A DNA stretch of 64,000 nucleotides from Datisca glomerata (taxonomy: Eukaryota > Streptophyta > Magnoliopsida > Cucurbitales > Datiscaceae), in assembly GCA_003255025.1 (NCBI GenBank), contig QANY01013250.1, positions 1,969,023 to 2,033,022 of the forward strand, given 5' to 3'. The translations under genes were made by a program, and so were the position numbers. Shown here in pieces: positions 35,720 to 46,007 of the stretch; position 1 is the first letter of the stretch, and each line of letters opens with the position of its first letter. Below the pieces are notes generated by a model. That model was not told where the DNA came from. It worked only from the letters and a program-made list of their open reading frames with translations, and ran no database searches.

Positions 35720-37345
35720 CCAATAATCCGATTCAGGTTCGAGAACGGTGATTTTGAAGACAAGAGTATAAGCAATAACTTTGACAATCTCATTCTTAGC
35801 ATAGTGTCAGATTAAAGTGACGAGAATAATTTCGAACCATCTCCGGAAATGTTAAGAATGGTAGAGGTGGATGAAAAAATAACTCAACCATATCAAGAGT
35901 TAAGGAGGTGATAAATTTAGGATTGGAGGGAGAGACGAAATAGGTCCAAATCGGCACTTCTATGACAAGCCAAAGCCGCGGAGAATTAATTGACTTACTC
36001 AAAGAGTATATTGACGTCTTTGCATGGTCTTACCAAGATATGTCAGGTCTAGACACTGATATCGTGGTTCATCATTTGCCACTTATGCCCAAAAATAAAC
36101 TAGTGATATAAAAGTTACGGAAAATGAAACAAGACATGCTGGTACAGATCAAAGAAGAAGTTAAAAAGCAAGTAGATGCGGGTTTTCTAGAAGTAGCAAA
36201 ATACCCTGAATGGGTTGCTAATATAGTCTCAGTGCTGAAGAAAAATGGGAAAGTAAGGGTGTGCGTCGATTATAGAGACTTAAATCGGGCAAGCCCCAAA
36301 GATAATTTTTCATTACCCCATATCGATGTCTTAGCAAATAACACCGCAAGATATTCAACATTCTCTTTCATGGATGGTTTTTTGGGGTATAACCAAATCA
36401 AAATGGCTCCTGAAGACTGTGAAAAGATGACTTTTATAACTTTGTGGGGTACATTTTGTTATAAGGTTATGCCATTTGGTCTGAAGAATGCAGGGGTGAC
36501 TTACCAGCGGGCAATGGTAACACTGTTTCATGATATGATGCATAAAAAAATCGAAGTGTACTTTGATGATATGATTGCCAAATCTCATCAAGGGGAAGAT
36601 CATACGGTAACTCTGTGAAAACTATTTGGACGATTGAGAAAGTTTCAGTTAAAGCTTAACCCGACAAAGTGTACATTCACAACGTCTTCAGGGAAATTAC
36701 TTGGTTTTGTCGTGAGCAAGGAATGAGTTGACCCTGACAAGGTTCGAGCCATCATTGATATGCCGCCACCTCAAACTCAAAAGGAAGTTAGAGGTTTCTT
36801 GGGGAGATTAAATTACATAGCCCGGTTCATCTCACAGCTAACTGCAACTTGTGAACGTATCTTTAAACTTCTCCGTAAAAGTGATATATAACCAGGGCGT
36901 CCACTCATTTTGTATCTTACAGTGACAGAAAAATCCATGGGTTGCGTACTTGGTCAACATGACGCATCTGTAAGAAAAGAACAAGTAATATACTATTTAA
37001 GCAAAAGGTTCACAAATTATGAGGCTAATTATTCGATGTTGGAGAAAACTTGTTATGCATTAGCTTGGGTTGCTCATCGGCTTAGACAGTACATGTTATA
37101 CCACACCACTTGGTTAATTTCAAAGATCGATCCAATCAAATATATCTTTGAAAATCCATCACTTTCTGGGTGAATCGCTAAATGGCAATTATTGCTCACG
37201 AAATATGATATTGTTTATGTCACGAGAAAATCAATAAAAGGAAGTGTACTTGTTGATTATCATGCAGATCATCCAGTGCAAGATTATGAGCCTATGAAGT
37301 TTGATTTTCCTGATGAGAACATATTAGTCATGTTAAAAAAATGAA
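35720..37345 (+). pseudogene. Ty3/gypsy Tat-lineage reverse transcriptase and RNase H, broken
   Basis: Reading on plus: D-V-F-A-W-S-Y-Q-D-M (about 36015), then the RT core at 36124-36618 with V-R-V-C-V-D-Y-R-D-L-N-R-A, F-S-F-M-D-G-F-L-G-Y-N-Q, V-M-P-F-G-L-K-N-A-G and V-Y-F-D-D-M (the Y-x-D-D box with Phe at x). After a stop, thumb residues F-L-G-R-L-N-Y-I-A-R-F follow. Near 36888-36900, L-L-R-K-S-D-I runs straight into P-G-R-P-L-I-L-Y-L, suggesting a deletion of about 30-40 codons in the linker. 36910-37173 is RNase H (L-E-K-T-C-Y-A-L). Several stops. Confidence 0.9.
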
Positions 37346-37354
37346 GGCGAATCT

Positions 37355-37735
37355 ATGGATCCAGAATTGTGGACAATGTTATCTGATGACGCGTCTAATG
37401 ATGTAGGACATGGAATTGGGGCAATCATCATATCTCTCGAGGGAAAGTTGTTCCCATTCACGGCAAAACTATGCTTTGACTGCACAAACAATGTGGCATT
37501 ATATGAGGCATGTTCCATGGGAATTCAAGCAGCTTATGATATGAAGATAAGGAAGCTTCGAGTGGGAAGCTAGAGACTCCAAGATGGTACCTTACAACAA
37601 ACATGTAACTAAGCTAAGCCGAACTTTTGAAGTGATTTCATTTGACCATATACCCAGAGAGAATAATCAAATTGCAAATGCACTGGCAACTCTAGCATCC
37701 ATGTTCACCGCAGGCTTTAAGGAAGAAGTGCAACC
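37355..37735 (+). pseudogene. Second (archaeal-type) RNase H of a Tat element, inactivated
   Basis: Tat elements carry an extra RNase H between the first RNase H and integrase. Here S-D-D-A-S-N-D-V-G-H-G-I-G-A stands for the D-G-A-S-N catalytic motif. N-N-V-A-L-Y-E-A-C has Leu where the catalytic Glu of A-E-Y-E-A is expected. The G-D-S motif is absent: L-R-V is followed by E-A-R-D-S-K-M-V-P-Y with about 15 codons missing and a frame change near 37565. The end reads F-D-H-I-P-R-E-N-N-Q-I-A-N-A-L-A-T-L-A. All three acidic positions are affected or doubtful. Confidence 0.85.
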
Positions 37736-39052
37736 CATAAAAATTGAGAAACGAGATTTTTATGCTCACTGTATGAGTATTAAAGAAGAGCCAGACACAA
37801 GACCGTGGTATTACGACATCAAGCAGTATATAAAGAGTGGAGAATATCCATCCAAAGCTTTTGAGAATGATAAACGCACTATTAGAAGATTGTCCATGGG
37901 TTTCTTCTTGAATGGTGAAATACTCTACAAAAGAAACCATGATATGGTGCTCTTAATATTTGTTGATGCAAAGGAAGCGAATCAAATCATAGAGGAAGCT
38001 CACGAAGAAATTTGTGGAGTTCATGCTAATGGACATATGATGGCCAAACAAATCTTGAGAGCATGATATTATTGGTTAACTCTAGAATCTGACTGCATTA
38101 AGTACGCCAAGAAATGTCATAAATGTCAAATTTATGCGGTTAAAATTCACGTACCCGCATCCCCTTTACATGTAATGGCTGTGCCCTGGCCCTTCTCTAT
38201 GTGGGGCATAGACGTCATTGGTCCCATCACACCCAAAGCCTCTAACGGGCATCATTTCATTTTGGTCTCTATAGATTATTTACCAAATGGGTGGAGGCAA
38301 GTTCTTATTCGAGTGTAACCAGAAGTGCGGTTGTTAAGTTTATTAAAAATGAGATAATTTGTCGAGATGGTCTACCTGGAAGGATCATCACAGATAATGG
38401 GATGAATTTAAATAACAAGATGATGAAAAAATTATATGAGCAATTCAAAATTAAGCATCATAATTTTTCTCCTTATCGTCCGAAAATGAACGGAGCAGTG
38501 GAAGCAGCAAATAAGAACATAAAAAGGATCATAGAGAAGATGATAGAGGTTTATAAGGATTGGTATGAGATGCTCTCGTTTGCACTGTATGGGTACCGCA
38601 CATAAGTCCGAATATCAACTGGGGCAACGCCATTCTCTTTGGTATATGGCATGGAAGTGGTCTTTCCAATTGAGGTGGAAATTCCCTCCCTCAAAGTCTT
38701 AATGGAGGTGAAATTGGAAGAAGCAGAGTGAGTACAAACACGATATGAGTAATTGAATTTCATCGAGGAAAAAAGATTGACTACATTATGTAGAGGGCAA
38801 TTATATCAAAGAAAAATGATGCACGAATACGACAAAAAATTGCGTCCCCGATGTTTCCGAGAAGGAGACTTGGTGTTAAAAAAGATGCTCCCATATCAAA
38901 AGGATCACCGAGGGAAGCGGACCCCAAATTATGAAGGACCTTTCACTGTCAAGAAGGCTTTCTCGGGAGGAGCTCTCATGCTAACAAATATGGATGGGGA
39001 TGATTTACCGCACACATTTAATTCTGATACAGTCAAGAAATACTTTTTTTGA
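37736..39052 (+). pseudogene. Ty3/gypsy Tat-lineage integrase, broken
   Basis: The zinc-binding part reads A-H-E-E-I-C-G-V-H (two His) and later C-H-K-C-Q at about 38120. The core has W-G-I-D-V-I-G-P-I (38203), I-I-T-D-N-G-M-N (38390) and N-G-A-V-E-A-A-N-K (38490), so the D, D and E positions are all present. Stops occur at 38066 and 38606, with frame changes near 38280 and around 38606-38750. The C-terminal part (38753-39052) has D-K-K-L-R-P-R-C-F-R-E-G-D-L-V-L-K-K and N-Y-E-G-P-F, ending V-K-K-Y-F-F. No chromodomain is seen, as expected for Tat. Confidence 0.9.
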
Positions 39053-39924
39053 TCGCTCTAAGTATGGAAAAAATGAAATTAGGCAAAAAAAATGTTTAAA
39101 AAAAAGTTGTCTCGAATACTTGAGAAATTCTTCCTCCATTTTTTTTCTTTCTTTTTCCAGACCATCGTTTGTAAACATTGTTCATCATTAATAAAGAGCC
39201 TTTTTTTTTCTTAGTTGTCAAATACATATACTTCATCTTCTCCTTATTTCCACTATTTCTTATTCCTCTCAATTCTAAGATATCATTAATTACTCTTGAA
39301 ATAACTCAGAAGTATAAACTTGGTTAGGTGAAAGCTAATTAAAAAAGAAAAAGAAAAGAATTGGAACTAAGAAAGACAGTCTGAGTACGAGGGGGAATCT
39401 GAAAAGTCATCACGAGAAAGTTGGTATGCACATAACGAAGGTTAAAGCATGATTGGAGGATTGCAATTAAAATGCAGAAAGAAGTAAAATGGGGAGAAAT
39501 TATCCACTTTTTCTTCACCATCGACGTGAAGCTGAATACTGGGGCACAAACCAATGAATAAGGATGCATCATTTTCTTGAAAGTATGCTCGACACTTTAT
39601 TGCGAGTCTATGACCTTAGGCCAAGTGATTGATTTGAAGGGTGAAGGATATGGCGACATTAGTCAACTTTAAAAAAAATCATCAAATCATTTTCTCACAA
39701 ATGTTTTCAATCATGCATAGCATGCATGCACTCAAAATCACTACTTTGCATTTATATTCAATAATTACAATGCATATGCATGCATCATATTGATCTGTTT
39801 GGATGCAGTTCAAGTGCATGAATCATTTAAACATATTCTTTCGAAATCCATACATGACTTTCCAACATTTAGAGCGTGCATATAAAACTTGTAAATATCA
39901 TATCAAATATCATTTCAACATCTT
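39053..39924 (+). mobile_element. Ogre 3' untranslated region
   Basis: Noncoding AT-rich sequence after integrase. A purine-rich patch ACGAGGGGGAA at about 39388 resembles a polypurine tract, but no LTR start follows it. The 78-codon antisense frame at 39339-39572 has no domain. Confidence 0.6.
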
Positions 39925-40318
39925 TAGTTAAATCAAACCTGAATCGGGTCGAGGTCAAAGCCTGTGTCTATCCAGGTTCGTTTCCTTTCAAATATCTCGG
40001 TTAAATCAAACCTGACTTTATCTGGTCGAAGCTCGGTGTCAGCGCTTGGTCAATTTCAATTAATATGGTTAAATCAAACCCTTATCGACTCGAGGTTGAA
40101 GCCTGCGTCTATCTAGGTCCACGCCTTTCTTTATCTATGGTTAAATCGAACCCGCATCGAGTCGAGGTCGAAGCCTGCCCATATTCAGGTCTATCATTGT
40201 TTCTTTATCTTTAGTTAAATCGAACTCGACTTTGTCGTGGTCGAAGCCCCGTGTGAGCACCTGGTACGTTTCAATTAATATGGTTAAATCGAACCCGCAT
40301 TGAGTCGAGGTTGAAGCC
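39925..40318 (+). repeat. Tandem array of about 70-bp monomers in the Ogre 3' region
   Basis: GTTAAATC[AG]AAC recurs at about 39925, 39998, 40066, 40138, 40213 and 40280 (spacings 67-75 bp). Two monomer types can be told apart. Type A carries GAGTCGAGGTNGAAGCCTG; type B carries GGTCGAAGC and TCAATTAATATGG. The order is A-B-A-A-B-A, with the last unit cut at GAAGCCT|TCAAATC. The 3' regions of Tat/Ogre elements are known to harbour such arrays. Confidence 0.9.
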
Positions 40319-41548
40319 TTCAAATCATTGCTAATCAAATAGCAAAAGAAGAATCATAGATGGTAACTAGTTTAATCGAGCGTCACATAAAAAATGATGA
40401 ATACAATTTTAAAATAGAATATATATTTTTTATATATAAATATACCAATTTTTTATTTTAAACTATTTAGTTCACTAATTGTCATTATTTCCTTTCTTCC
40501 TCAATTGCTAATCAAATAGCAAATGAATTATCATGGATGGTAACTAGTTCAAACAAGTGTCACCAAAATAGCAACAACATCTAAAAAATGAAAAGACTTT
40601 TGAGAACATTAAGAAAATTCAAAATTTAAATATTTGCATAATGTTTATATAGGTGTTTAACTATCTATTTTATGCATTTTTATGTATGAGAAATTATCAT
40701 AGGATATTTTTGTAACAAATGTACACTTTCAACCCATTAAAGTGTTGATTCACATTGAGTTAATTTGCATCCCTCAAAGGTTTTATCCTCATACTCATTG
40801 ATTGAGTTGATGACAGAGATATCTCATTATCAAGTTTGAAGAAAATCATCAATGCATTCAAATAAAACTCAAGATTAATAGTAAAAAATGAAGAATGAAT
40901 GAACAAACACTTAAACTTTTATTTATGGAAAAGGAAACACTACACGAGTATGAATGAGAAATGATGAAGAACAATGAGTAATATACTTTGTTAGCTAAGT
41001 GTAGATACCATATTTTGTCCAGTCTAATACTTTAAAAATATAAATTTTATTTTTTTGCTCATATACTAATCTAAGACTATGTGTATGATTTGAAAAATAG
41101 CTCAATGCCTAAAAAATAAGAAAATTTGTCCAAGGACTAAAAAAAAAGAAATAGAAGACTAAAATTAAAAAAAGTGAAGTCCTAAATTTACCTATAAATA
41201 GAAGGGATGTCTTCACTTGAAAGAGGAAATTTGGGAGAGTGAGGAAGAGAAGAGATTTTATAAAGAGAAAGAGAGGTTTTGAGAAAATAGTGAAAAGAGA
41301 AATAATGTGAGTTTTCATTTTTATTCATCTTCCATCTTCTTATTTTATTTTTATTAAGGTAGTTCAAATTTCTTACATTTTAGCTTATAATATATTTTGT
41401 TCATTCTAATTAACCATCTCTCTTTTTCATACTCATATATTTGATATTTTTTTGTTTCATTTTTCAATATAGGTTTGTTTGCTCATTCTTTATCATTTCT
41501 CCTACTTTTAATCTTAAGTTTTGTTTTCATATATTGTTTATCTCTCTC
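40319..41548. repeat. Direct duplicate of 25808-27030
   Basis: From TTCAAATCATTGCTAATC to TTGTTTATCTNTCT the segment is nearly identical (a few differences per 100 bases by eye) and colinear with 25808-27030. It therefore contains part of the inverted older LTR (to 40999) followed by the start of the forward LTR (TGTAGATACC at 41000). It is not a clean 3' LTR: no polypurine tract precedes 41000, and the left junction cuts into the 70-bp array. Confidence 0.85.
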
Positions 41549-41762
41549 CAATAGCCTTCTCTTTCTCTCTCCAAAATCACCCATTCCAACTTCCAAGTGA
41601 ATGACTCACTCCATATTTATAGGAAAAATAAGGGTTTGCCTTTTTACTTTTAGTTTTTATGCTCATTTTTTATTTTTGGACTAGTATATGAGTCAAAAAA
41701 TTAAATGTCTATTTTTAAAGTATCGGACCAGACAAAATACGATATATATATATATATATATA
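41549..41762 (-). mobile_element. Start of an older inverted Ogre-type LTR
   Basis: On minus the piece reads CGTATTTTGTCTGGTCCGATA, then ACTTTAAAAATAGAC, and has CCTATAAATATGG as TATA box. It is a diverged counterpart of 26488-26700. It ends on plus in an (AT)n run next to the unresolved base at 41764. It may be the missing 5' part of the LTR at 25130-26487. Confidence 0.65.
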
Positions 41763-41763
41763 T

Positions 41764-41764
41764 N
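41764..41764. other. Single unresolved base (N) at a repeat junction
   Basis: The only N in the window lies between an (AT)n run and the first bases of the copia LTR copy (TATCAGATTG). It may be an assembly join, so distances across it are uncertain. Confidence 0.9.
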
Positions 41765-42420
41765 TATCAGATTGTTCATTGTAGCAATAAGAAAACCAAA
41801 CAAATAAGTGAGTAGAAAATAACTTACAAAATTGATTAATGCGAATGAGAAATCTAGAATTTAAGTCTGAGTCCAACGAATTCACAATGTCTTCTTAAGA
41901 TGAATTTGATCCATCTACGGTGCTTAAGGCGCGTAAGCAATTGTCTTTCAAGATAAAACAGACTTTGTTCTCACAGAAGAAGCACTACACTTGCACAAGA
42001 ACCAGCGAATCAACTTATATCTTGTAATCAAACCAAAAGTAAAATGACTAATGACAATTCAAAGAAGAAAGAATAGGAGAGATTAAATTTTCAGTGTCAA
42101 AAGATTCTATCCATTTAGTTACACCAGTATATTTTTAGTCATTAAATGGTTGTCTCTTATCGTAATGGTTACCACAACTTGAATGATTGTCTCATTTCAT
42201 AATGGTTGCCACCAAAAGCCACAAAGGCAATATCAAATGGACACCATAATAGAAAAATTTATCATTCAACTATAATGGTTTTTGACAAATACATAGTTAT
42301 GTTATTCTATCAATTGAGAATAATCACACAGCTACATCAATTAGAGAATTTCAGAATATGATCTCATTCTAACTTGAGTTTAGAGCTGCTTAATGACTGT
42401 AATGTCAAAACCATTTTTCC
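41765..42420 (-). mobile_element. Truncated copia LTR, counterpart of 19360-20015
   Basis: From TATCAGATTGTTCATTGTAGC to ATGTCAAAACCATTTTTCC this matches 19363-20025 in the same orientation. The rest of the LTR, on minus its 5' half, is missing. Order and orientation fit the 5' LTR of the minus-strand element at 20657-25129. Confidence 0.8.
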
Positions 42421-45039
42421 AAAAAAGATTCACACTGATTCTTTTAACTTGACGAGTGGACTTTCATCATTTGTAGTTATTATAATCAATAGAATAAAAT
42501 TGATAAATGATAGATATCATTTAAAAACTAATATACTGTAATGAAGTGCAGTACTCCAATTTTAAATAAATATTAATAACATTAACTAGATGATCACGTA
42601 TAAGACACATGGTTTCTTCATAATACACAGTTGCTGGATAAAGAATTATAGGGCTAATTGAACCCTAAAAAGAAGCCTATTGACAATCTGTTGATGAGCT
42701 CTTTTATATTTTATTATTCTCTTTGTCTAAAATTTCTACGGATTTTTGACAATGTTGTCTTTATTTGAACTAAAATTTTGAACCATATATGGCGAATACA
42801 TTCTCATTCTGTTAATGATTTTTAACATGTGCTTATAATTGAACTTCTGGTGTTAAGCTTATAAAATGTGAGCCAAATGAAGTTTTGATTTTCAAATGTG
42901 AGTAACTAAAATGCAATTGTTTTTACTCAAACCCAAAAAAGAAAAATGGCCGGAAACCTTTTTTGTTTTGTTTTTTTTTGCAAAAATGGCTGAAATAAAT
43001 CATTTATTTACATAAATTACATAGGTGTAAAAAGTTATTTATATTTACGTCTGTGTAATTTGGTGATTAAATTATTTACTCCAGTCATTTTTCAAAAAAA
43101 ATAAAATCAATCGCTTTTAAGGTTTGAACTGAAAAATTAATCATTTTTGCAGTTTTCTCAAAAGAAAACTTTTAATATATTAAAAATGTAATGAAAATGA
43201 GAGTTATTTTTAGATAATTTTGTCCACTCATTATTTTATAATTTCAAAATTATCTTATCCCTTGAGTCTATCAATGATCCATAATTAATTGTTAATTTTT
43301 CTTCTTTTCATATTTTCACCAAATGATGTATCTTTTGAGCAATTTTTATTTATTTATTTTTATCATTTTTAATTTAAAATATATTTTTAGACATGAGAAC
43401 ATATTAAGTTATTTTGTCATTAAGATATATATTAGAAAAACTCAATCAATAAAAGAATAAACATGTTTTTTAGTTCATTTATAACATAAAGATCAAATAA
43501 ATAATATACTAAAAAATATATAGAGGATGTTCTTCAAGCATAATTAGAAATATTTGGTGGCTAAGACTTATGAAAAGCATAAAAGTTATACTTATAATTT
43601 TTTAATTTTATCTACTAATTAATGTATTTTATTCAAGATTTTTTATATGAACAAGTAATGTATAAAAAATAATCGAATATAATAAAATCGTGCATATCAC
43701 GTACGCCGCACGTATAATTTTACTAATAAAAGAAAATTGCAGGATAAACCTAATTATCCCAACAATTAATATGAAAAATATGTGGACTCTTATTTAATTG
43801 TGATTTTTAGGCAAATAATAATATTCTAGTGTATGATTAGATTTTTATCAAGGTTTTTAAAAATATTAGATTTTTGTTAAATCTGTAATTAAACCCTGAT
43901 TTTTATAATATAACCGCCGCAAATGCCCTTCACAATATTTATTAGCAAAATTATAGTATATTATTTCACTCTTTCCTCTCTCAATTTTTTTTCATAAAAA
44001 TCTCTCTCTCAAATTAAAATAAAATATCTCTCTCACCATAAATTTAAATTTTAAATATTTTATTTAAGTAAATATTACTTATATTATCGGTCACACTCTC
44101 CCTCAGCATAAATCACTATTTACTTTAACAATCACACTCTCTCATCATAAGATAATACATATTTACAATATTCTCTCTCTATTCTCTTGCTCCTTCAATT
44201 AACTTTTCTCTATAATTGAAAAAATGAGCATTCTCTCTCCCCCCTTCACGCCTAAATCAACTACCTCTTATCTTTAATCGAAAAATGAGCATTCTCTCAC
44301 CCTTTCTCCTCAATTAACTATTCTCTCTCCTCAATTAACTATTCCCAGTAAATAAAAGATATCCACCCCTCCCTCTCTAACATTTACTCTCTCTCTATCA
44401 AACCAAATATCCTTTACTCTCTCTCAAATCAAATTAAATCTCCCTCTCACCAAAAAGATATATTAATATTTAATATTTATATCAATTAATATTTAATATT
44501 TAAATCAAATCAAAACATTAAATTAATATCTACTCTGTCAACCAATTTCTCTTTATCAATTACTCTATCTCTCTCATAAAAAATGAAGCAAAGTAACCTA
44601 ACAATAGATTTATTTATTCTATGTTAGTTAATAAATACATATTGACAACAAATTACAGGTGTACTTGATAAATCAGGCACAACATCTAGTTTTTCAGTTG
44701 TTCTTCTTCAATCCTGATTTTAGATTTTAGTTTTTGATTTTAAGATTCCCCGCACGTGTTCTTCTTCTTTTTCAGCGTGTTTTACTTTGTAGCATTAGCG
44801 ACGAAGATAGCATTGTTAGGTTTTAAAATTGATTATTTGTGCAGGATGTAATGCGTTGATAGGGATGAATCTGAGGGGTTTTTTTCGGATTATTGATTGG
44901 ATGTGGATATGAGGTTTTGCTTCGAGCTGAAGGTTTCTGATTTTTCCACATTTAGTCTTTCTGATTTTTTCACTTTTTCTGGATTGCTTTATGCGAGACA
45001 TCACTTTGTTACTGGATCTTGTTCTACACGATGATATTT
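42421..45039. repeat. Noncoding module Z2, left part, with low-complexity insert
   Basis: 42421-42640 is not matched elsewhere in the window. 42640-42900 pairs with 14300-14560. 42980-43160 resembles 15740-15890, and 43735-43800 pairs with 15410-15475, so order has changed. 43800-44690 is not found in unit 1: AT-rich with many CTCTCTCT runs (43975-44580). 44750-45039 pairs with 14840-15130 (AAAATTGATTGTTTAT against AAAATTGATTATTTGT). No gene is supported. Confidence 0.6.
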
Positions 45040-45430
45040 AAATTAGATACTATACGTATCTAATTTATATACATTACGCATAGCCAAAATAAAAATAAAA
45101 ACAAACCAGTATGTAAGGGTGTTCAATGTTTCAAATTATTCTGGTGTTCATAAACAAAAATAAACCAGTATTTAAATTAAATACATACGTACCTACTTTA
45201 TATACATTATGCATATCCAGTGTAGGGGGTTTAATGTTTCAGATTAATTTGGTATTCATAAATAAAAATAAATCAACGTTTCAATTAGATACAATAATTT
45301 TATATACATTACGTATAACCAGTGTAAGAGTGTTCAATGTTTTAGATTATCCTGATGTTCATAGGCAAAAATAAATCAGTATTTAAATTAGTTACCATAT
45401 GTAATTAATTTAGATACGATATGCATAGCT
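45040..45430. repeat. Tandem array of about 105-bp units in unit 2
   Basis: TATATACATTANGCATANCC recurs at 45067, 45200 and 45301. TGTTCAATGTTTCAAATTAT-like blocks recur near 45120, 45229 and 45330, each followed by an A-rich AAAAATAAANCA block. Unit 1 has only one such unit (about 15180-15220). The 82-codon frame across it is a by-product of the repeat. Confidence 0.8.
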
Positions 45431-46007
45431 ACTTTTCTTCCTTCCATTAAACGCGACGTTTCATTAAAATTACAGTATGCGTGGGGCCGTTGCACACATA
45501 ACTGTAGCGCATGTTTTTTTGTCATTTTTCATTAAGAGCCTTCATCATTTACCATTATTTATTAGACCCCCGGTCATTTTTATAATAAAAAATCTGGACG
45601 GCCATTTTGATATACAAATAAATGACCCATTTGGACCATCTGTGTAGAAAGAATGTTAAGGCCCAACCCTTACAAATATTTTGAGAGTCCGGACGTTATC
45701 AAGATTACCCACACACCAACAGGCTCACAAACAACGAAATACAAGTAAAAATGTGGCTAGTGGGTGCTAAAATGTAACGCTAGTTTTAGCTCAATTTCAA
45801 CTTCAAGAATATCTCTCAAGTGGTGTTTGGTTTAATGTAATATAATGTAATGAAAAGACAACGAGAGTTCTTTATGAATATTCGTTTTTATGTTTAGTTG
45901 TTAATTTATTTTGCTTCAAAATGACACAATTGTTGCAATTCACATTCTTCTATCTCATAATTGAATTTTCATTACATTATTAATTTACATTTTCCCACTT
46001 TTACATT
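45431..46007. repeat. Module Z2 segment ending in a truncated MITE copy
   Basis: 45460-45560 pairs with 15245-15330 (both contain CTGTAGCGC) and 45655-45790 pairs with 15550-15670. From 45820 (TGGTGTTTGGTTTAATG) to 46007 lies the left two thirds of the MITE family seen at 15941-16206. It is cut at the hAT element. Confidence 0.7.

Noticed and set aside
36124..36618. Possibly active reverse transcriptase
   Set aside because: The Y-F-D-D box and core are intact in this frame, but stops on both sides and a linker deletion rule out a functional polyprotein.
39388..39398. GAGGGGGAA as the Ogre polypurine tract
   Set aside because: No LTR start follows it, and the LTR-like sequence begins only about 0.9-1.6 kb later.
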